From Streptomyces sp. WMMC500 (GTDB lineage: Bacteria > Actinomycetota > Actinomycetes > Streptomycetales > Streptomycetaceae): a stretch of 64,000 nucleotides of DNA. Positions within the stretch are counted from its first letter, which is position 1. Each line of letters opens with the position of its first letter. Shown here one piece after another: positions 55,183 to 64,000 of this stretch. The notes below the pieces were generated by a model that saw only the letters and a list, made by a program, of their open reading frames with translations, made no database searches and was not told the origin of the DNA. The DNA lies in assembly GCF_027497195.1 (NCBI RefSeq), contig NZ_CP114905.1, positions 5,405,001-5,469,000 on the forward strand. The letters run 5' to 3'. A program made the position numbers and the translations under genes.

Positions 55183-56039
55183 GCACCACCGTCACCGAAA
55201 GCGCCGCAGGGGAGAAGCGGCCCCGTCCCCCGGCCGGCGAGCAGGCCCCCGGCGGAGCGCTGAAGTGGGCGTTCGCCGACTGCTGGACCGTCGTACGCCG
55301 CGGTCTGCTGCACTACCGCCGGCAGCCGTCGAACATCGCCTGGCAGCTCGGCTTTCCCGTCGTCTCCGTGCTGCTGTTCGTGTACGTCTTCGGCAGCGCG
55401 ATGGAGGGCGGCGCGGACGCCTACAAGTCGTACGCGATGCCCGGCATGTTCGCGATGACCATGGCCTTCGGGTTCATGAACACCGCCATGCTCATCGCCA
55501 TCGACAAGGAACACGGCATCACCGACCGGTTCCGCTCCATGCCGATGTCCCCCTCCGCCGTCGTCAGCGGCCGGGGCGTCTCCGACCTCATCGGCGCCGC
55601 GCTCGACCTGGCGGTGATGGCGGCGATCGCGCTGGTCATCGGCTGGCGCTCGGACGGCACGGCGCTGGAGACCGTGGCGGCCTTCGCGCTGCTGCTGTGG
55701 CTGCGCTTCGCGCTGATCTGGGTCGGGGTGGTGCTCGGCCTGCTGACGCCCAACCAGGAGGCGGCGGGCAACCTCTTCGCGGTCGCGTTCCCGTTCGGCA
55801 TGGTCTCCAGCGTCTTCGCGTCGCCCGCGGACATGCCGGACTGGCTGGGCGCGATAGCGATGTGGAACCCGGTGTCCTCCACCGCCAACGCGGTGCGTGA
55901 GCTGTTCGGCAACCCGGGTCGGCTGGGCGACTCGTGGATCGAGCAGCACGCGATGCTGATGGCGCTGGTGTGGCCGGTGCTGATCACCGCGGTGTTCCTG
56001 CCGCTGGCGGTGCGGAAGTACCAGCGGCTGTCGCACTGA
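55179..56039 (+). CDS. ABC-2 type permease, DrrB-like
   Basis: 286 residues, translationally coupled to the ATPase gene by ATGA. A charged Pro-rich N-terminus precedes [20 protein letters not shown] and six hydrophobic segments. [20 protein letters not shown] is the conserved loop of DrrB-type permeases. The C-terminal segments include [20 protein letters not shown], another family motif. With the ATPase it should export a hydrophobic antibiotic-like compound; no biosynthetic cluster is visible in this window. A strong hairpin follows 19 bp later. Confidence 0.94.
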   Translation: MSTTVTESAAGEKRPRPPAGEQAPGGALKWAFADCWTVVRRGLLHYRRQPSNIAWQLGFPVVSVLLFVYVFGSAMEGGADAYKSYAMPGMFAMTMAFGFMNTAMLIAIDKEHGITDRFRSMPMSPSAVVSGRGVSDLIGAALDLAVMAAIALVIGWRSDGTALETVAAFALLLWLRFALIWVGVVLGLLTPNQEAAGNLFAVAFPFGMVSSVFASPADMPDWLGAIAMWNPVSSTANAVRELFGNPGRLGDSWIEQHAMLMALVWPVLITAVFLPLAVRKYQRLSH

Positions 56040-56058
56040 GCGAGGCCCGGTTCGTACG

Positions 56059-56095
56059 GGAACGGGGCCCGCGGCACCGCCGCAGGCCCCGTTCC
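56059..56095. terminator. Bidirectional terminator between ABC permease and serC
   Basis: GGAACGGGGCC at 56059-56069 pairs with GGCCCCGTTCC at 56085-56095; inside, GCGGC and GCCGC extend the stem around an ACC loop. It lies between convergent genes and can stop both. Confidence 0.85.
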
Positions 56096-56129
56096 CCGGT
56101 CGGTCGGCGCTCGGGCCGTCAGCTGGGGC

Positions 56130-57257
<1,128 letters not shown>

Positions 57258-57383
57258 CTAAGGCCCCCCGAGGGCGCGACGGCGGTCCGTCCCACGCTCT
57301 GAGACACGAATCCCCACGTACCGGACCGGGTGCAGGCCGCCGCTTTCGGGCGGGATGTCGCCCGCGCGAGTGACGGTCACCGG

Positions 57384-57430
57384 CCGCGTCCGCCGGGGCC
57401 CGCCGGCGACGGCGGCCCCGGCGGACGCGG
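57384..57430. terminator. Terminator hairpin after xylanase gene
   Basis: CCGCGTCCGCCGGGGCC at 57384-57400 pairs perfectly (17 bp) with 57414-57430 around a 13-nt loop. It is 14 bp beyond the xylanase stop on the minus strand. Confidence 0.85.
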
Positions 57431-57443
57431 GTGTCAGCGGGTG

Positions 57444-58805
57444 TCAGCCGAGGGTCAGGGTGGCCGGGACCGGGTTGGTGCCCGTCCAGGTGCCGTTGAA
57501 GCCGAAGGTGACCGAGCCGCCGTCCGGCACGGTGCCGTTGTGGGTGGCGTTGGTGCACGTCACGCGGGTGCCGCTCTGCCGGCACGTCGCGTTCCAGGCG
57601 TGGTCGAGGCGTTGGCCCGCCGCGTAGTCCCAGGCGACCGACCAGCCGGTCAGCGAGTCCCCCTCGCAGCGGATGGTCACCGCCGCGGTGAAGCCGCCGT
57701 TCCACTCCTGGGGTACGGCGTAGCTCGCGTCGCAGCCCTCACCGGGGCCGGGGCCCGGCCCCGGGTCGCCGCCCAGGGCCTCGACCACCGCGTTGTACGC
57801 GACCTTCGGCTGGTAGTTGTCGTTCCAGAGGGTCGCCGAGCCCTCGCCGTCGAAGACTCCCGGCACCCAGGAGTACTTGTCGGGGAAGCCCCACACCGTG
57901 ACCCCCACGCACCGGCTGACCGCCAGGCAGGCGTCGATGACGTTCGCGTAGTACTGCGACTGGGTGGCCTCCTTCGCCGCGCTGACCGGGAGCTGCATCC
58001 GCACGTCCAGCTCCGTGATCGCCACGTCGACCCCCAGGTCGGCGAAGCGCTGCATGTTCTGCCGCAGGTCGCTCGGGAAGCCGTACTGGATCGCCAGGTG
58101 GCCCTGGATGCCGACGCAGTCGATCGGTACGCCCTGGGCCTTCAGGTCGCGCACCAGGTTGTACATCGCGGTGCTCTTCGCGTTGACGCCCTCGATGTTG
58201 TAGTCGTTGATGCACAGCTTCGCGCCCGGGTCCGCCGCCTTCGCGGCGCGCAGCGCGTGGGCGACGAAGTCCTTGCCCATGGCGTTGTAGAAGGGGCTGG
58301 TGCGGAAGGTGCCGTCCTCGTTGAACGGCTCGTTGACCACGTCCCAGGCGTAGATGTCGCCCGCGTAGTGCCCGGCGACCTGCGTGACGTGGTTCTCCAT
58401 CACCGACCGCACCTCGCCGCTCGGCAGGCCGGAGACCCAGCCGGGGAGCTGGCTGTGCCAGACGAGGGTGTGGCCGCGGACCGACTGGCCGTTCTGCCGC
58501 GCGAAGTCGACGACCCGGTCGCCGGGGCCGTGGTTGAACTGGCCGCGGGACGGCTGGACGGTGTCCCACTTCATCTCGTTCTCCGCCGTGACCTGGCCGA
58601 ACTCGCTGCCCAGGATCCCGGTGTACTGGCTGTCGGAGAAGTGCGACGTCGCGGCGGCGGAGCCGATGAACTTGCCGTGCTGCTGGGCGAGCTGGTTCAG
58701 CGAGTCGGCGGCCTGCGCGGGCGTGGCGGTGCCGAGGCCGTACAGGCAGAGGGCGCCGGCGAGCGCGGCGAGCAGGGCCCTGGGCCTGCTGCGGAGTGTT
58801 CGCAT
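57444..58805 (-). CDS. Secreted endo-1,4-beta-xylanase, GH10 with CBM2
   Basis: 453 residues from ATG 58805 with GAAGGGG upstream. A Sec signal peptide (residues 1-33) ends near TPAQAA. GH10 domain about 34-345: VTAENEMKWDTVQPSRGQFN, GHTLVWHSQLPGWV, acid/base Glu159 in AWDVVNEPFNEDG, nucleophile Glu265 in AITELDVRMQ, VTVWGFPDKYSW. A PGPGPG linker leads to a C-terminal CBM2 (about 358-453) with EWNGGFTAAVTIRCEGDSLT, WSVAWDYAAGQRLDHAWNAT and the usual Cys pairs. It hydrolyses xylan outside the cell, binding cellulose or xylan through the CBM. CGAAAC repeats upstream suggest xylan-responsive repression. Confidence 0.96.
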   Translation of the reverse strand: MRTLRSRPRALLAALAGALCLYGLGTATPAQAADSLNQLAQQHGKFIGSAAATSHFSDSQYTGILGSEFGQVTAENEMKWDTVQPSRGQFNHGPGDRVVDFARQNGQSVRGHTLVWHSQLPGWVSGLPSGEVRSVMENHVTQVAGHYAGDIYAWDVVNEPFNEDGTFRTSPFYNAMGKDFVAHALRAAKAADPGAKLCINDYNIEGVNAKSTAMYNLVRDLKAQGVPIDCVGIQGHLAIQYGFPSDLRQNMQRFADLGVDVAITELDVRMQLPVSAAKEATQSQYYANVIDACLAVSRCVGVTVWGFPDKYSWVPGVFDGEGSATLWNDNYQPKVAYNAVVEALGGDPGPGPGPGEGCDASYAVPQEWNGGFTAAVTIRCEGDSLTGWSVAWDYAAGQRLDHAWNATCRQSGTRVTCTNATHNGTVPDGGSVTFGFNGTWTGTNPVPATLTLG

Positions 58806-58881
58806 GTTCCCCTTCTTCCCCCGCGGGCGGGCGCGGGCGGTGGTGGAGTGTGGGCGCCGGATCCGTGCGTGTGGTGCGTAT

Positions 58882-58904
58882 CGAAACATTCGGGACTAGT
58901 TTCG
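58882..58904. promoter_or_regulatory. CGAAAC inverted repeat upstream of xylanase
   Basis: CGAAAC at 58882-58887 and GTTTCG at 58899-58904 are inverted around 11 bp, and a further TTTC half lies at 58909-58912. GAAAC/GTTTC repeats upstream of streptomycete xylanase genes are known operator-like elements. The site is 77 bp before the xylanase start. Confidence 0.6.
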
Positions 58905-58989
58905 AATCTTTCTGGGGTCGGACGTTAGAGGCGCGAGTGGGGCACGTCAATACGCGCGACGGGGCGGGGGTGTCCGGCACGCTGGGGCC

Positions 58990-61900
58990 ATGGATACGCA
59001 GACGGGCGCGGACGCGGGTACGGACACCGGTGTGGATGCTGTGGCGCTGGAGCGGCGGCTGCGGGACGCGGTCCGCGGCGACGTGGGGTTCCGGACCCGG
59101 GACCGGGCCCTCGTCACCATGGACGCCTCCAACTACCGCGGCGTCCCCCTCGGCGTCGTCGCCCCCCGCGACGCCGACGACGTCGCCGCCGCGCTGGCCG
59201 TGTGCCGGGAGTACGGCGCGCCCGTCGTCGCCCGCGGCGGCGGTACGTCCATCGCGGGCAACGCCGTGGGCACCGGCGTCGTCCTCGACTTCACCCGGCA
59301 CCTGAACCGGCTCGTCGGCCTCGACCCCGCGGCGCGCACCGCCGTCGTGCAGCCGGGGCTCGTGCTCGACCGGCTGCGGAGCGCGGCGGCGGAACACGGG
59401 CTGACGTTCGGGCCGGACCCGTCGACGCACAGCCGGTGCACCATCGGCGGGATGGTCGGCAACAACTCCTGCGGCTCGCACAGCGTCGCGTGGGGGACGA
59501 CGGCCGACAACGTGCGGGCGCTGGACGTGGTGACGTACCGGGGGCGGGCGCTGCGGCTGGAGCGGGACCCGGGGGTGTTGCCGGGTCTTGAGGAGTTCGT
59601 GGCGGAGCACCTGGCGACGCTGCGCACGGGCGGGCGCACCGGCGGGTCCGCAGGCGGGAGTGCGGGCGGGCGTACGGACGGGCCGGCGCGCGGAGGCGCC
59701 GAAGGGCCCGACGCGGGCGCCGTACGGGACGGGGCCACCGGCGCCCTCGGTCCGTACCCCCGCGACCTCCCCGGCTGGCCCGACCTCCCCCGCCGCATCT
59801 CCGGCTACGCCCTCGACGCCCTCCTCCCCGAGCGCGGCGCCGACCTCGCCCGCGCCTTCACCGGCAGCGAGGGCACCCTCGCCGTCCTCACCGAGGCCAC
59901 CGTCCGCCTCGTCGAGGCCCCCGCCGCCCGCGCCCTGGCCGTCCTCGGCTACGCCGACGAGTCCGCCGCCGCAGAAGCCGCCGCCGGGCTGCTGCCGCTG
60001 CGCCCGCTGACCGTCGAGGGCATGGCCGCCGACCTCGTGCCCGACGCGCACGCGCTGCCCCGCGGCGGCGCCTGGCTGTTCGTCGAGACCGGCGGCGACA
60101 GCCCCGCCGCCGCGCGGGCCGCCGCCGACGCGGTGTGCCGCGCCGCCGACGCCGTCGACCACGCCGTCGTCGCCGACCCCGCCGCGCAGCGCACCCTGTG
60201 GCGCATCCGCGAGGACGCCTCCGGCACGGCCACCCGCATGCGCGACGGCAGCGAGGCCTGGCCCGGCTGGGAGGACTGCGCGGTGCCGCCCGCGAGGCTG
60301 GGCGCGTACCTGCGCGACTTCCGCGCGCTGCTCGCCGCGCACGGGCTGCGCGGGCTGCCGTACGGGCACTTCGGCGACGGCTGCATCCACGTGCGCATCG
60401 ACTTCGACCTGCTGACCGCGGGCGGCGTCGCCCGCTTCCGGGAGTTCTCGGGGGAACTGGCGGACCTCGTCGTCGCCCACGGCGGCTCGCTGTCGGGCGA
60501 GCACGGCGACGGGCGGGCGCGCTCGGAGCTGCTGCCCGCGATGTACGGGGACGAACTCGTCCGCCTCTTCGGCGGCTTCAAGGACCTCTGGGACCCCGAC
60601 GGCGCCCTCAACCCCGGCGTGATCGCCCGCCCCGCCCCCCTCGACGCCGGCCTGCGCTTCGCGCCGCTGCCGCGGGGTCCGGTGCCGGTGGCGTTCGGGT
60701 ACCCGCACGACGGGCCGGAGGGCGGCGACTTCGCGGCGGCGGTGCGGCGGTGCGTCGGGGTCGCCAAGTGCCGCAACCCGGCGGGGAGTCCGGGGGTGAT
60801 GTGCCCGTCTTTCCGGGCCACGGGCGAGGAGCGGCACTCCACGCGCGGGCGCGCGCGGCTGCTGCACGAGATGCTGGCGGGCGAGGTCATCACGGACGGG
60901 TGGCGCTCGGAGGAGGTGCGCGAGGCGCTCGACCTGTGCCTGGCGTGCAAGGGCTGCCGCAGCGACTGCCCGGTGGACGTCGACATGGCCACGTACAAGG
61001 CCGAGTTCCTGCACCACCACTACGCCGGGCGGCGGCGGCCGATGGCGCACTACGCGATGGGCCGGCTGCCGCAGTGGCTGCGGCTGACGGCGGTGCTGCG
61101 CGCGGCGGGGGTGGCGAACGCGCTGGCCGGTGTACGGCCGCTGGCGGCGGTGGCGAAGCGGGTGGCGGGGCTGGCGGGGGAGCGGCCGATCCCGCCGATC
61201 GCGCGGGTGCCGCTGACGCGGGCGCTGGGCCGGGGCGGCGACGGGGGTGCCCGGGGCGCTGGCCGGGGCACCGATCGGGATCCGGACGTGCTGCTGTGGC
61301 CGGACACGTTCACGAACTACCTGTCGCCGGAGGCGGGTTCCGCGGCGCTACGGGTGCTGCGGGCGGCGGGGCTGCGGGTGGGGCTGCCGCGGGGGGCGGG
61401 GAAGGTGTGCTGCGGGCTGACGTACGTCTCCACGGGCCAACTGGACCTGGCCCGCAAGGCGATGCGGCGCACGCTGGACGCGCTGGAACCGGAGGGCGGA
61501 GCCGGGGGCGGCGGTACGGGCGGGGACGAAGCCGGCCCGCCGCTCGTCGTCCTCGAACCGCCCTGCGCCGCCACGCTCAGGACCGACCTCGTGGAACTGC
61601 TCCCCGACGACGCCCGCGCCCCGCGCCTGGCCGCCCGCGTCCGCACCCTCGCCGAAGCCCTCGAAACCGCCGCCCCCGACTGGACCCCGCCCCGCCTCGA
61701 CCGCCCGGTCACCGGCCAGACGCACTGCCACCAGCACGCGATCCTCGGCGACGCCGCCGAACGCCGCCTGATGGCGAAGGCCGGCCTCGACGGGCAACTG
61801 GCCGCCGGCTGCTGCGGCCTGGCGGGCAACTTCGGCTTCGAACGCGGCCACTTCGAGGTCTCCGCGGCCTGCGCGGAGGACCAGTTGCTCCCGGCGGTAC

Positions 61901-62031
61901 GCAGCGCACCCGAGAACGCCGCGGTCGTGGCGGACGGCTACTCGTGCCGCACCCAGCTCGACCAACTCGCCGGCATCCGCGCCCGCCACCTGGCGGAACT
62001 CCTGGCGGAAGGCCTGCCGGAGGAGGGGTGA
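58990..62031 (+). CDS. Fused FAD-linked oxidase / Fe-S oxidoreductase (GlcD-GlpC type)
   Basis: 1013 residues from ATG 58990. The N-terminal PCMH FAD domain shows ARGGGTSIAGNAVGTGVVLD, RCTIGGMVGNNSCGSHS and FTGSEGTLAVLTEATV. The FAD-oxidase C-terminal domain contains YGHFGDGCIHVRIDFD and SGEHGDGRARSELL. After about residue 585 come Fe-S parts: CVGVAKCRNPAG, then the ferredoxin motif CLACKGCRSDCPVDVDM (about 653), then CCG-type segments VCCGLTYVSTGQ, QTHCHQHAIL and GCCGLAGNFGFE. Such fusions oxidise D-2-hydroxy acids (lactate, glycolate, 2-hydroxyglutarate) and pass electrons through Fe-S clusters to the quinone pool. The substrate is not determined by sequence. Divergent from the xylanase gene. 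Confidence 0.92.
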   Translation: MDTQTGADAGTDTGVDAVALERRLRDAVRGDVGFRTRDRALVTMDASNYRGVPLGVVAPRDADDVAAALAVCREYGAPVVARGGGTSIAGNAVGTGVVLDFTRHLNRLVGLDPAARTAVVQPGLVLDRLRSAAAEHGLTFGPDPSTHSRCTIGGMVGNNSCGSHSVAWGTTADNVRALDVVTYRGRALRLERDPGVLPGLEEFVAEHLATLRTGGRTGGSAGGSAGGRTDGPARGGAEGPDAGAVRDGATGALGPYPRDLPGWPDLPRRISGYALDALLPERGADLARAFTGSEGTLAVLTEATVRLVEAPAARALAVLGYADESAAAEAAAGLLPLRPLTVEGMAADLVPDAHALPRGGAWLFVETGGDSPAAARAAADAVCRAADAVDHAVVADPAAQRTLWRIREDASGTATRMRDGSEAWPGWEDCAVPPARLGAYLRDFRALLAAHGLRGLPYGHFGDGCIHVRIDFDLLTAGGVARFREFSGELADLVVAHGGSLSGEHGDGRARSELLPAMYGDELVRLFGGFKDLWDPDGALNPGVIARPAPLDAGLRFAPLPRGPVPVAFGYPHDGPEGGDFAAAVRRCVGVAKCRNPAGSPGVMCPSFRATGEERHSTRGRARLLHEMLAGEVITDGWRSEEVREALDLCLACKGCRSDCPVDVDMATYKAEFLHHHYAGRRRPMAHYAMGRLPQWLRLTAVLRAAGVANALAGVRPLAAVAKRVAGLAGERPIPPIARVPLTRALGRGGDGGARGAGRGTDRDPDVLLWPDTFTNYLSPEAGSAALRVLRAAGLRVGLPRGAGKVCCGLTYVSTGQLDLARKAMRRTLDALEPEGGAGGGGTGGDEAGPPLVVLEPPCAATLRTDLVELLPDDARAPRLAARVRTLAEALETAAPDWTPPRLDRPVTGQTHCHQHAILGDAAERRLMAKAGLDGQLAAGCCGLAGNFGFERGHFEVSAACAEDQLLPAVRSAPENAAVVADGYSCRTQLDQLAGIRARHLAELLAEGLPEEG

Positions 62032-62112
62032 TCAGCCGGAGGGGAACCCGTCGGTGCAGGTGAGGCCCGAGAGGCGTCCGTGCCCCGGGTGATCACCGGT
62101 GAAATAATCCGG

Positions 62113-62128
62113 CAAGCACGCTTGCTTG
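62113..62128. promoter_or_regulatory. TetR-type palindrome upstream of TIGR03084-AtuA operon
   Basis: CAAGCA-CGCT-TGCTTG is a perfect 6+6 inverted repeat 52 bp before the start of the TIGR03084 gene, in a short AT-rich patch. This half-site form is typical of TetR-type regulators of acyl-CoA and terpenoid-degradation genes. The cognate regulator gene is not in the window. Confidence 0.65.
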
Positions 62129-62180
62129 TTTTTCCGGCCGCTGCCACCCTACTGCGCAGTAGTCACGAGGGGAGCGCACC

Positions 62181-63053
62181 ATGGCGGGGCCGGAGATCAT
62201 CTCCCTGCTCGACGACCTCCGCGACGAGAGCGCCGCGCTGGACGCCCTCGTCGCCGGGCTGCCGCCCGAGCGGTGGGCGCTCGACACCCCCGCCGCCGGC
62301 TGGACCGTCGCGCATCAGATCGCCCACCTGGCCTGGACCGACCGCGCCGCGCTCGCCGCGGCCGTCGACCCCGCGGAGTTCGAAGGGCTGCTGGCGCGCG
62401 CGCAGGAGGCACCGTACGACTTCGTCGACGAGGGCGCCGCGCGGGGTGCCGCGCAGGCGCCCGAGGTGCTGCTCGACCGGTGGCGGCAGGGGCGCGAGGA
62501 GTTGCGGCGGGTGCTGCTGGCGCAGCCGGCCGGCGTGCGGATGCCCTGGTTCGGGCCCGCGATGAGCGTGGGGGGCGTCGCCTCCGGGCGGTTGATGGAG
62601 ACCTGGGCGCACGGGCAGGACGTCGCCGACGCGCTCGGTGTACGGCGCGAGCCCACCGCCCGGCTGCGGCACGTGGCCCGTATCGGCGTACGGGCGCGGG
62701 ACTTCGCGTACGCGGTCAACCGGCTCGCGCCGCCCGCCGCCGAGTTCCGCGTCGAGCTGACCGCGCCCGGCGGCGGCGAGGTCTGGGCGTACGGGCCCGA
62801 GGACGCCGCCGAGCGCGTCACCGGGCCCGCCCTCGACTTCTGCCTCCTCGCCACCCAGCGCGTGCACCGCGCCGACACCGCGCTCGTCGCCGAGGGCGCG
62901 GAGGCGGAGCGCTGGCTCGGCATCGCCCAGGCGTTCGCCGGCCCGCCGGGCGGCGGGCGACGGCCGGCGGAGTCCGGCGCGGAGTCCGGCGCTGCCGCCC
63001 GTACCGCCCGTACCGACGGCACCGCCCGCACCGACCCGGAGGCCCGCCCGTGA
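62181..63053 (+). CDS. TIGR03084-family protein (DinB/maleylpyruvate-isomerase-like metal-binding fold)
   Basis: 290 residues, with GAGGGGAG before the ATG. The four-helix DinB-like N-terminal domain has AGWTVAHQIAHLAWTDRAAL (metal histidine) and, later, GRLMETWAHGQDVADALGVR, with a second His; RDFAYAVNRLAPP, RHVARIGVRA and WAYGPEDAAERVTGPALDFC follow, typical of TIGR03084. The C-terminal about 45 residues are a disordered Ala/Thr/Gly tail. The family is found with AtuA-like and acyl-CoA genes; its reaction is unknown. Its stop overlaps the next start (GTGA), showing translational coupling. Confidence 0.9.
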   Translation: MAGPEIISLLDDLRDESAALDALVAGLPPERWALDTPAAGWTVAHQIAHLAWTDRAALAAAVDPAEFEGLLARAQEAPYDFVDEGAARGAAQAPEVLLDRWRQGREELRRVLLAQPAGVRMPWFGPAMSVGGVASGRLMETWAHGQDVADALGVRREPTARLRHVARIGVRARDFAYAVNRLAPPAAEFRVELTAPGGGEVWAYGPEDAAERVTGPALDFCLLATQRVHRADTALVAEGAEAERWLGIAQAFAGPPGGGRRPAESGAESGAAARTARTDGTARTDPEARP

Positions 63054-64000
63054 CCCTGCGAGTCGGCAACGCCTCCGGCTTCTACGGCGACCGCTTCGAC
63101 GCCCTCCGCGAGATGCTCACCGGCGGCGAGCTCGACGTCCTCACCGGCGACTACCTCGCCGAGCTGACCATGCTCATCCTCGCCCGCGACCGCCTCAAGG
63201 ACCCCTCCGCCGGCTACGCCAGAACCTTCCTCCGCCAGCTCGAAGAGGGCCTCGGCCTCGCCCACGACCGCGGCGTCGCCCTCGTCGTCAACGCCGGCGG
63301 CCTCAACCCCGCCGGCCTGGCCGAAGCCGTCCGCGAGCTGGCCGGGCGCGTCGGCGTGCCCGCCCGCGTCGCGCACGTCGAGGGCGACGACCTCACCGCG
63401 CGCGGCACCTGGCCGGGCGCCCTCGCCGCCCACGCCTACCTCGGCGGCGCCGGCATCGCCGCCTGCCTGCGGGCCGGCGCCGACGTCGTCGTCACCGGCC
63501 GCGTCACCGACGCCGCACTCGTCACCGGCGCCGCCCAGGCCCGTTACGGCTGGGCAACCGCGGACCCCGGCGACCCCACCAAGCCGGACGCCGCCGACCT
63601 CGACGCCCTCGCCGGCGCCGTCGTCGCCGGCCACGTGCTGGAGTGCGGCCCTCAGGCCACCGGCGGCAACTACGCCTTCTTCACCGAGCACGACGTCCGC
63701 CACCCCGGCTTCCCGCTCGCCGAGATCGAGCCCGACGGCAGCGCCGTCATCACCAAGCACCCGGGCACCGGCGGCGCCGTCACCGTCGAGACCGTCACCG
63801 CGCAGCTCCTCTACGAGACCGCGGGCGCCCGCTACGCCGGGCCCGACGTCACCGCCCGCCTCGACTCCGTACGCCTCGACCCCGACGGGCCCGACCGCGT
63901 GCGCATCACCGGTGTACGCGGCGAGGCACCGCCGCCCGCCCTCAAGGTCGGCCTCTCCCGCCTCGGCGGCCACCGCAACGAGGTCGTCTTCGTCCTCACC
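63050..64000 (+). CDS. AtuA-family (DUF1446) protein, truncated by window edge
   Basis: 317 codons are present from GTG 63050; the frame is open at base 64000. TLRVGNASGFYGDRFDALRE, LDVLTGDYLAELTMLILARD, GVALVVNAGGLNPAGLAEAV, ADVVVTGRVTDAALVTGAAQ and ECGPQATGGNYAFF are hallmark segments of the acyclic-terpene-utilisation AtuA family. In Pseudomonas AtuA is needed for citronellol/geraniol breakdown, but its exact reaction is not established. In actinobacteria the gene is usually followed by acyl-CoA carboxylase and dehydrogenase genes, which would lie beyond the edge. Confidence 0.93.
   Translation, partial: MTLRVGNASGFYGDRFDALREMLTGGELDVLTGDYLAELTMLILARDRLKDPSAGYARTFLRQLEEGLGLAHDRGVALVVNAGGLNPAGLAEAVRELAGRVGVPARVAHVEGDDLTARGTWPGALAAHAYLGGAGIAACLRAGADVVVTGRVTDAALVTGAAQARYGWATADPGDPTKPDAADLDALAGAVVAGHVLECGPQATGGNYAFFTEHDVRHPGFPLAEIEPDGSAVITKHPGTGGAVTVETVTAQLLYETAGARYAGPDVTARLDSVRLDPDGPDRVRITGVRGEAPPPALKVGLSRLGGHRNEVVFVLT

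Noticed and set aside
57739..61050. 1103-residue minus-strand open frame
   Set aside because: Runs antisense through the FAD/Fe-S gene and out of frame through the xylanase; no motifs.

Overview
The window is very GC-rich, with GC-biased third codon positions, frequent GTG/TTG starts and many four-base ATGA/GTGA gene overlaps. The gene content (futalosine-pathway mqnB/mqnD, DUF3027, DUF2771, DUF2530, HAAS-type and TIGR03084 proteins, an Scr1-like XRE regulator, secreted ricin-type lectins) points to Streptomyces or a close relative. It looks like ordinary chromosome with a few accessory patches. I see no rRNA, tRNA, CRISPR array, intact insertion sequence or prophage.

Layout. 1-5.0 kb: an edge-truncated XRE/Scr1-like regulator divergent from a small GHKL ATP-binding protein, an orphan low-complexity ORF, a GNAT acetyltransferase, a transposase remnant, and a divergent azoreductase/TetR pair. 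5.1-20.1 kb: a sugar and inositol locus. On the minus strand a DeoR regulator is coupled to a GH4 glycosidase. Divergently on the plus strand lie a PfkB kinase, a CUT1 ABC importer (binding lipoprotein and two permeases, no ATPase) and a complete inositol catabolic set (iolC, a Cgl0159-family aldolase, iolB, iolD, iolA/mmsA, iolE, iolG), closed by a strong hairpin. Together these can import an inositol-type substrate and convert it through scyllo-inosose and 2-deoxy-5-keto-gluconate phosphate to acetyl-CoA and a triose phosphate.

20.1-40 kb: mostly conserved housekeeping genes. They include an XPB-type helicase, a 979-residue helicase-associated/WYL-type protein that shares a domain with it, DUF1801 and SRPBCC proteins, DUF3027, an MFS protein, the DUF2771 lipoprotein, mqnB and mqnD (menaquinone by the futalosine route), a cold-shock protein, a HAD phosphatase, an IPNS-like oxygenase, and a HAAS-domain membrane protein divergent from a large sacsin-like GHKL ATPase. 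39-44.6 kb: a MarR-MFS efflux pair with a perfect palindromic operator, a ribbon-helix-helix protein, and two secreted proteins (an unassigned enzyme-like protein and a metalloprotease with a ricin lectin). 44.8-50.5 kb: a purine permease, DUF2530, a CtpE-like P-type ATPase, ThpR and Uma2. 50.6-53.2 kb: a tiny membrane peptide, an inverted aldo/keto reductase remnant, an intact aldo/keto reductase behind a MerR-type palindrome, and a secreted propeller-like protein. 53.2-64 kb: a TetR plus DrrAB-type ABC exporter, serC, a GH10-CBM2 xylanase, a fused FAD/Fe-S oxidoreductase, and the start of an operon with TIGR03084 and AtuA-family genes.

Features beyond ordinary annotation: (i) a 33-bp dispersed repeat in four copies, some inside coding sequence, whose core fits the PafBC/RecA-NDp DNA-damage promoter consensus; (ii) a perfect 18-bp inverted repeat linking the stop codon of the DUF3027 gene to the ribosome-binding site of the helicase-associated gene; (iii) a GH4-kinase-importer-inositol arrangement suggesting catabolism of an inositol glycoside; (iv) several clear palindromic operators. 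All functions come from reading translations and motifs by eye; no database search was run.
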